A stretch of DNA of 64,000 nt, taken from contig CAIIXF020000012.1 of the NCBI GenBank assembly GCA_903813345.2, positions 14,812,020 to 14,876,019 of the forward strand. Direction: 5' to 3'. The DNA comes from Owenia fusiformis (lineage: Eukaryota; Annelida; Polychaeta; Sabellida; Oweniidae). The notes below the pieces were generated by a model, which did no database searches, was not told the DNA's origin, and saw only the letters and a list, made by a program, of their open reading frames with translations. Within the stretch, counting starts at the first letter, position 1. Each line of letters begins with the position of its first letter. Positions 27,301 to 36,300 of the stretch are shown here, piece by piece. The position numbers and the translations under genes were made by a program.

Positions 27301-30300
27301 AAGGCCGCCATTTTTCAAGATGGCTGCCATGCGCTTCTTTAATACCTACATTTGTAGCATTATTAATGTCCTTTATAATTTTTTTACATTTAAAACATTG
27401 CTATTACAGTTTTACATAATGCACCTAAATTACTGTAAAATCGGCACTAAAATGGCCGCCATTTTGAAATGAGCGGCCATTTTGAAAATCAGTTTTCGAG
27501 CAGAACTTCTACTCCCATAGGGTATATGTGTACAAAATATGAACAAAATCGGGCGAACGGTATTTGAGTTATTGCCCGGACGGACGGACGGACAGACGGA
27601 CGGACGGACGTACGTACGGACGGACAGACGGACGGACGGACGTACGGACGGACGGACGGACGGACGGACGGAGGCGTTCCCTATATCCCTCCGAATTTCG
27701 TTCGATGGGATAAAAATAAGAAAATAAACAATATATGCCAAAGTCATCAATAATACTGTCAATTTTGACACACATCAAATTATCCGCCATTTCCTCTGAT
27801 TCTGATTGAACGAAATGCTATGGTACTTTCAGACCCTTGTGATTGCTATTTGGATGTGTTTGTTTTTTCTGATTTACTCAAAATCGTGCAAGCAAGGGGA
27901 CGCAAAACAAAGAATCTATTTCGTATGGCCTAAGTTGAAAAATCAATTATCCTTAAATGTCATTGTTAATAAAAAAAGTTAAGACGCAATTTACTTTCCA
28001 AATTGACTGGAGCAGGGGAACCCCTAAACCAATGAAAGAAATGATCATCCAACTTTAATGATCGAACAGCAAACACAAATGTATCCAGGTAACAAAAAAC
28101 AATGGAAAAGATATGACATAATTTTGGTAAGTCCAACTCATTCAATAACAAGTGGTACCATCTCTCACCACAAAAGTAAGACGCAATTTACTCTCCAAAC
28201 TGACTGGAGCAGGGGAACCCCTAAACCAATGAAAGGAATGATCTTCCAACTTTAATGACAAAACAGTAAACACAAATGTTTCCAGGTAACAAAAAACAAT
28301 AGAAAATAAATGACATAATTCTGGTAAGTCCAACTCATTCAATAATAATGAGTGGCACCATCTCTCACCACCTTTAATGATCAAACAGTAAAAACAAATG
28401 TGTCCAGGTAACAAAAAACAATAGAAAATAAATGACATAATTCTGGTAAGTCCGACTCATTCAATGATAACTGGTACAATCTCCCACCACAAATGTCTCC
28501 AAGCAGCGATAAACACTTTTCTGTAAATACAACTAAGATACAGTAGTATGATGATATAATCAAATTTCATTTATACCAAAAAAGCCCAGCTCAGACAATG
28601 TATCATATCATTTCCAAGTTGAGTTTCTCATCAAGGGGGAAACCCCTTGCTTTCCTAATGTATGATAAAAGACCATACTGTTACCTGTCTCTTTGGCAGC
28701 AGCACAAGATAGTAACACTGATACAGAAAACAGAGGAAGGGAAAAGCAGAAACATTACTGTTAGCCATCAAAGTAAGTTAGAAACTTAAATTGTCACTTG
28801 GTACAGTCAAGAAAAGAGAAAATAATTTTAAATGAATCATATTTATTGTGATTGTTAGAATTGATGATAATTATGCTGTTATTGATTTTTAAATAAAATA
28901 AATTAAAATTATCAATTGCTCTCTTTGGATGTATTTCAATAATTGAATTATATAATATCTTATGGTATAAATATATTATCCTATCCCATAAATTAAAAAT
29001 CTTACTGGAATATCTGGTGTTTTTCAATCTCAAATATATGCCATAGTCTCTAATATGAAATTCAAAATATAACTAGAATATCTGATGCTCTCGAGTTGCC
29101 ACTGTCTTTTAATCTCAATGATCTCAATAAACTTGTTTATTTTTCAGTTCAGGTTCATTACTACTGCACTTGAGGAGGACACTAGGATGGGGGTATCCTG
29201 CACAAAAGAGGTAAATATGATAGGCAATAATAGTTTACAATAGAGGCCTGCTGCAGGTCTTTTTAATGCAGGGCTTGGGTCTCTAAAGAGTCTTTTAAAA
29301 ATAAATGTGATTTGTCATACTACAGGACTGCATAAGTGTGTAATATACTGATAATACTATCAAACACTTAGAAATTTGCATTCTAAATTTTTGTAGTATC
29401 TTGTAAGCCCATATTGGTTGTTCTATGTCTAATTTTTATCTTCACTCTATATGTACTGATTCCAATGATGAATACTTACCACAAATTATTACGTAACATG
29501 AACAATTCAAAAATATATTAAGAAATATAAAAAATAGTATTTGCCACTTTTATTTTTACTAGTTGGACACAAACAAAACCCAAGGAGGTCAAGTTGGGGT
29601 AGAAAAACAATGGAAAGTACAAGATACAAACGCAAGACCTAAAAGAGAGAATGTACCACAAAAGAAGAACTCTGTAGATAAGTCTGCACCACCTCCTGGA
29701 CGTCGACCAGAATGACGTTCATTCATTTCAATCAGTGACTTGACTTTAAAAAAGTTTATTGTGATAAACTTAAAAATAGCATAGATAATGGACAAGGCAA
29801 AATTGGAACATTATTTATATAGTATTTATATTATATCTATTTGGCATAGACTTTCATATGAAACATGAATGTACCATCGTATATAAAACATAAAAGAACA
29901 TTTTAAAATATAACAGAGATAGAAAAAAACAAGTTTTACAAGAAATACCCAATAAAGGTTTATCTTGATGAAGTTACTTCAGTATTGTGAAATCATCAGA
30001 AATATTGTTAAGAAGCTCAATTTAGAAAAAACAAACAGACTTTTCATGAATCTATTAATACCTCTTGCCAGTATGTAAACAACTACAGATAAACTATGGC
30101 ATGCTATTGTATCTCATATTTAACTCCAACTGTACATATCATCATATATCTATTTATTTGTATTATTTTTTTATGATTCAATGGCATAGAATAAACGAGT
30201 ATTGTTAAAGTAAAATTGTCTTATGTCAATAAGAAAGCAAAGAACTATACAAGAAATAATCCTATATTGACTGTGGATTTCTAAGAAGATTTCTTGAAGA

Positions 30301-33300
30301 AAAGAGAGATTGACACTCCAGTGATTTCCCCAGCATTAGAGCAACTAGGCACCCAGTTGAAAATCGGAAAATCACATACCCCTCATTTGAAAATTCCTGC
30401 ACCCTGGCAAAAGTGTGAAAATTGAGATATTTTACTTAAAAAGATAGAACGAAGATGAGCACCCAAATTCTTTGGAGACCACTTTATCAATTCTCATGTT
30501 GCAGAGATCATGTATTAAGTTAATGAACTTTTCTTCTATCAAACCGAATAAACTGCATGAATTTTATATTTCAATAAAACATCTGTTTACTTATTCCTTC
30601 TTGATCACACTTTTACTCTATTGTGCCTTTCAAAACATGAACACCATGACATATTATTTTCAAGTTAATCCATGTATTAACATATACCAGACAAGACCAG
30701 ACAGTGTAATAGAAATCACAGAAAACATGCGTAAAAAGCTAAGGAATTACCACTTACCAGACCTTATCAGAAAAATCCCATGATGTAATAATTACCTCAT
30801 CAAAACATAACAAATAAAATAGCCAGTCTCAGTGTATTGATTTTTTTATGAAAAAGGTTGGCTCTGACCAGTCCCTTAGGAAAAAAACAACCATTTTTTC
30901 CGAATTTCAACCGTTAAAATCCATTGCGCAACCATTACAAATCATTGCATAACCACTGCTGCAACCAATTGAAATGGTTTCCAACCATTAAAATTTGGTT
31001 GAAAACTTTGGTTGCATATCATTGAAATTATGGAATCATTTGCAACCATTACAAACCATTGATTGTTTAAGTTGCATTTTACCAAATGGTTGCAACTATT
31101 TTCAACCATATTGTAGAAATTATTTAGTTTAAGAATGAGACAATTTGAAACATGAAGAACATACAAGTAAATTGAATGCATTATTATGTTTCAAAATACA
31201 GTAGTTCATGTTTATGGGCATATTATTTCTAATTGAAGAGAATACGATTTATTCATTTTTGGCACTGGATATGACTTCATAGGCATATTATTTCTATAAA
31301 GAATAAGGTTTATTCTTTTTTGGTACTGAATATTACTTCAAGTTCATGTTCATAGAGATAGTATTTCTATTTTATTGAAGAGAATCAAGTGTATTCATTT
31401 TTGGCCCTGGTCATTCTTGTAGTTTATTTGGAAATTCCTTCTTGATTCATTCAGTTTTACTGAACAATACAACAAAACGTTCTGTGGAAATTTTCTGTTA
31501 TTCTCCTGTCTCAACAAAAAATGTTTCTGACTAAAAGTACATACATACATACATATTATGAAACATCAAAGATTGTATTTCCTGCCTCTTATTTATGATT
31601 TGGATTAAGCTAGTGCCAAAATAACTGCTTCTTCAATATCAAAGAAGTCTTATTACAACAATTAAGTAGATTAAACTGAAAATGTTTCCAAAACATGATT
31701 TTGAAACATCAACATCCTTGTATTTATACTTTGGATTAGGCAAGAGCCGGATTGATTGTCTTTTCTTCAATATCATTTACAAATCAAAAAATATTAATTA
31801 CTATTGGATTAAACTTTAATCATAATGACTGAAAGGGAAATATCTTAAACACTTGAATAGATGATATTTCCTTTTACTAGACATGGTTTTATGCCTATGA
31901 GCATGAACTTGAAGTTGTATTATGAACTTAAGTTAACTATCGCTAGAAAAAAGAGAATTCATCAAGACCATAGCTGGCTTCAAAAATCTTAATGTGAATC
32001 TCATCTAATTTACTATGATTGTGTCATTATTATGGTAGGGGGAATTCAAAAATAAATTATTCAGACAAAAATAATTCTTAAAAAAAAGAATTAATTTGTA
32101 ATGATTTTGTTTAACTATCAAAACAGAACTTTATCTAATTGGCTGTTCAAGGGTTATAATTAGCATTTCAATGGTTATAATTAGCTTTTCAATGGTTATA
32201 ATTAGCATTTCAACCGTTGCCGCTCTGTCTGTGCAACTGTTGCTGCTCTGTCTTTGTACCTTATCTGAATTCAATAATGTGAAATCTTAATTTGTATTTC
32301 TACAATTTTCTTAATGAAAATAAGCCAACAAAATTAAACAATATTGAATTGAAACAAAAAAGAATCCTTATTTTCTTACAAGATTTCTGCATTTTTCATT
32401 CTCCTTAAAAACGATACCTGATAAACGATTGCAATAGTCATAGAAATAAGTGTTTAAAATCCTAGGGATTAGATTAAATGATATATACAAATAAGTGTAT
32501 GTTTTTTGTTGTTCTGGAAGTGACGTCAGACTTGTCATTGAGAACAAGATCCGAGACACACAAAGTCCAAAAAAAATTCTTTAATGAGAGAAGAGTGTGA
32601 TAGACTGCAGACTACAGACATGCTTACTTAAAAAAAACATACTAATAATATCAACATAGCCATAGCCAAAAATTATTTCAAATTCATGCAGTTTTTCACC
32701 ATATTGAGGACTTTTCAAGTGATTTTGGCCATAGTTATAAAATATGAATCCCTTTGTAAATTTTTCAAAAGTGCAAAAGCTGGCTACAGGTCTGCCCATG
32801 AGCATTCATTTTGAGGATAAATGGTTGCAATAGTTGCAGTTCTCCATCAATGGTTGCAATCGATTGTAACTGTTAATTTCAATGGGTAATGGTTGTAATG
32901 GTTTTGCAATGGTTTCTCAAAAATGGTTGCGTAACCATTGTAACTTTATGTAAAAAGGGTTGAAAAGATTGGGTGAAGTAATGGTTGCGCAATGGTTTTG
33001 AATGGTTGATATAATGATTTTTCCTTTGATCTTCAAGGTTGATATGATGGTTACATGATATGCAATGAAACCATTGAATTTCGGAAAAAATGGTTGTTTT
33101 TTTTATAAGGGCCTTTAGCTAATAGAAATAATACAAAGAAATCCGATACTAGTATTGTATATAATTCTATTCAATCTTATTTTTTATTGATCACAAACAT
33201 TAAACACACAAATGGAGGACTCCTATTAACCTCACTTTGATGATTTGCCCATTGCAAATAATACCATTTTATTATGCATTTCACTTATTTTTCATGTATG

Positions 33301-36300
33301 AAACCATAATCTATGCTTCTGTCCTCCACATAGATACAATGTAAACATATCTGAGAACATGGCTACCATATCACATTGAACACTTTTTAGAAATACCAAT
33401 GGTGTTCCATCAGGTTTTATTGAACTAACATATACACATATATGTAAAAATTATCAAGTCAACACATTGTAAGATCAAAAAAGGGAATTTTTTTGATGCA
33501 ATTTGAGCTTTTTGAGGAAAGTTGAAAAAATACCTTTTTGTTCTTTGACCTTGAGAAGGTCAAATCTTAAATCTAAAGTTAGATTTGAACTTCTGATAAC
33601 TTGTAGATGATTCTCAAAAAACAATTTAGTCAATTTGAAGCAAGTTGAAAAAAGACCTTTTCGATCTTTTTTAACCTTTTGTTTACCTTGAAAAGGTCAC
33701 TGAAGTTCAAATCTTAAATGCAAAGTCAGATTTGAACTTCTGAACTTGTAGATGATTTGAAAAGAAATTGAAGTCAGTCTAAGCAGTATTGGTTAAATTA
33801 TTGGAAGTTTTAAGAATTTGTTAAAGACGCCAACCGCCGCCCGCAACTCACTGATCGCCAACCACCGCCACAAAAAATGGAGACCATAACAATATGTCAC
33901 CACTTTTTGGTGGTGACATAAAAAATTATACTTGAGAGAGTTTCAAAATCAACAAATATTCCTATTTTCTAAACCCCTCAACATAACCCCTGGGGGTTGG
34001 AATGAAAAACATGGAACATATGTGAAAACAATCTTGAAAAAATATTTTTGCGAAAATTAAACTATTTACCAATATACATCTTTTCACTGAATGTCATGAA
34101 AACCTGTCAACCAGTATTTGAATGATTTTCAAGATGAATGGACAGATGGTTGGATAGAGGGCTACACTCTCGGGGCTACACTATATCCCTACCTAATCCC
34201 TACTGTATGTATCCCTATATACATGGATGGTAAATTTGTATACTCTTCAACTTCCTTATATATCAAAATCTTGAATATCTTACCTTCATGACTTTACTGA
34301 GCATATTATGTATCATTGCAGCGTTAGGGTATTGTGCCCTAGATACAAGGGTGGCAAACGTATCTACAGCATGATGCAAGAATTCGGACTCGACACAACA
34401 ATCCATTAGGTACGCTTGTTGCTCAGTCAGGGGCTGTGTGGTCAGTGATGACTGGTTAAGATGTGGATAGCCAACTACACCAGAGGCCTTCCATTGAGTC
34501 GCTGATAACTAAATATTATGAAAATACAAACATGTTGTTTTTGTCAATGAAATAGCTACAACTGTAACCAACAAAGTTATATCATTGACATACTATTTTT
34601 TGACACACTGAAAACATCAGAAGATATATTTCACATAATAACTTGTATCATGAAACATTTTCCGATTCATTGCTTTTTTCAATTTAAGCCAAACATTGCT
34701 TTATATCTTTTCAGTGAGTTTTGTTTTGAGTTCTCTTCTTACATATTTGATTATATTATCAGACTTGTAAGGAAACAATTCATATTCAGGGAAACTGGCT
34801 ATTTTATTGGGTGAGAATATACCTTTTGCTTCTTTATCATTTCAGCAAATCGTGTGGTTTCTAAGGGGTCTGTTTGCATCAACTGCCTTTTAACACCTCT
34901 TTTTTCTTGAGGTGCCACTGAAAATATAGTTCACATTCTTTTAACTTATGATTGTCTCAATGTTCATTCTGAATATCTCGAAAACAATTACATCAATGAG
35001 ATTTTCTCAATTATTGCCAAATACAGATTGTTTCATATGAATAAAGGAGTGTTGTACTTTTAAAAGATGACCATGAATTTTTTGAAACATACACACCTTG
35101 TTTATTGCCTTGACTTGGCTTTTGGCTCGACAAATTTGGTTGATCGGGTAGTTCATTTTGTGACTTTTGTTGATTGCTTATATCAGATAATGATGCCACA
35201 CTGTTGCCTCTACTTGAGCAGGGTTGCGTCGACATCAGATTTGAAGAACTCGTTTTGCTAGAGCAGGGTTGCGTTGGCAGCATGTTCGAAGAACTCTTTG
35301 GGGAAATTAGTGAGTTTGAAGAGGAATTTTGTGAGGGTTGAGTGGATATTAGCGAATGTTGAGAGGAGATTGGTGTGTTTTGAGTGGGGATTATCCCATT
35401 TTGAGGACCTGTTTGCAGCCCCCCAGCCAAGTATCTTTGAACACCAGGATGTGGGTCCTATTAAAATATATAAACAAGGCATTAACACGCAAAATGTCAC
35501 TACCTGCCATCTGTTACAGACACCAACAACCAAACGCTTACTGCCAAGCACCAACTGCCAAACACCATGCTCAAAAAAGTTGGAGAAAACAATATGAAAA
35601 TTCATCATGAAACATGGATGTATAGGATAAATAGTAATTTTATTCCTATCCTATATATGGGTTCACAATATTCAGAGGTGTATGTGTTTCTTAACTGGAA
35701 CCTTTAAAATATGAAACACATGATTTTAATGTTACCTTGAGTATATAATCGCCTATATATTCTGGACTGAGACATAACACCCCTTCCTGTTGAAGCTTAG
35801 TGATGTTATGAACCTGGGATTCCTCAACAAAGACATGTGACACACTGGCTGCTATGATCTTTGGGTACTGAACAGGTAGAGAGAATTTTTTCTTCTTTGC
35901 ACCCCCTAATTCTAGTAACCTGAAACATTGATGTGTAAGCTACATGTATTGTACTCAAACAATTTTGTATGCAAGACTTTTAAATTGTGTACATGTATGT
36001 GTGCTAAGCTTCTTTGAGTGTATTAGGTCCAAGGGCATAGGCAGGAGGGGGGGGGGGGTCTTTGGGGCTCATGTGAACCCCCTTCAACTCGAACCCACCT
36101 TTCTTTATAAAACGAACCCCTGCCCAGGGACAATCCCCTTTTCTCAATGATCAACGAACCCCAGGCCAGGAATGAAGCCCACTCTCAGAAAGATGACTAT
36201 TTTTGTGCGAACAATGAATCGCACATTTATACTAGCTATTCGATGACGCACGTTCTATATTCCTTAATTTGATTAGTTCCTTGGAACGGTTTCCAACGTG

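Larger units (their letters stand above)
26308..27933. mobile_element. 1.6-kb element with GGCCATAxGAAATAG inverted ends
   Basis: The left end GGCCATAAGAAATAGATTCT and the right end reversed, GGCCATACGAAATAGATTCT, both run on into TTGTTTTGCGTCC. Inside are a 130-bp tandem repeat of CGGCCATTTTTCAAAATGGC type (26790-27330) and a GGAC minisatellite. No transposase was found. A second, interrupted copy is in TBL2 at 46092-46770. Confidence 0.8.

Noticed and set aside
27430-27790. SVRPSVRP and GRTDGRTD frames
   Set aside because: Translation of a GGAC tetranucleotide run, open on both strands.
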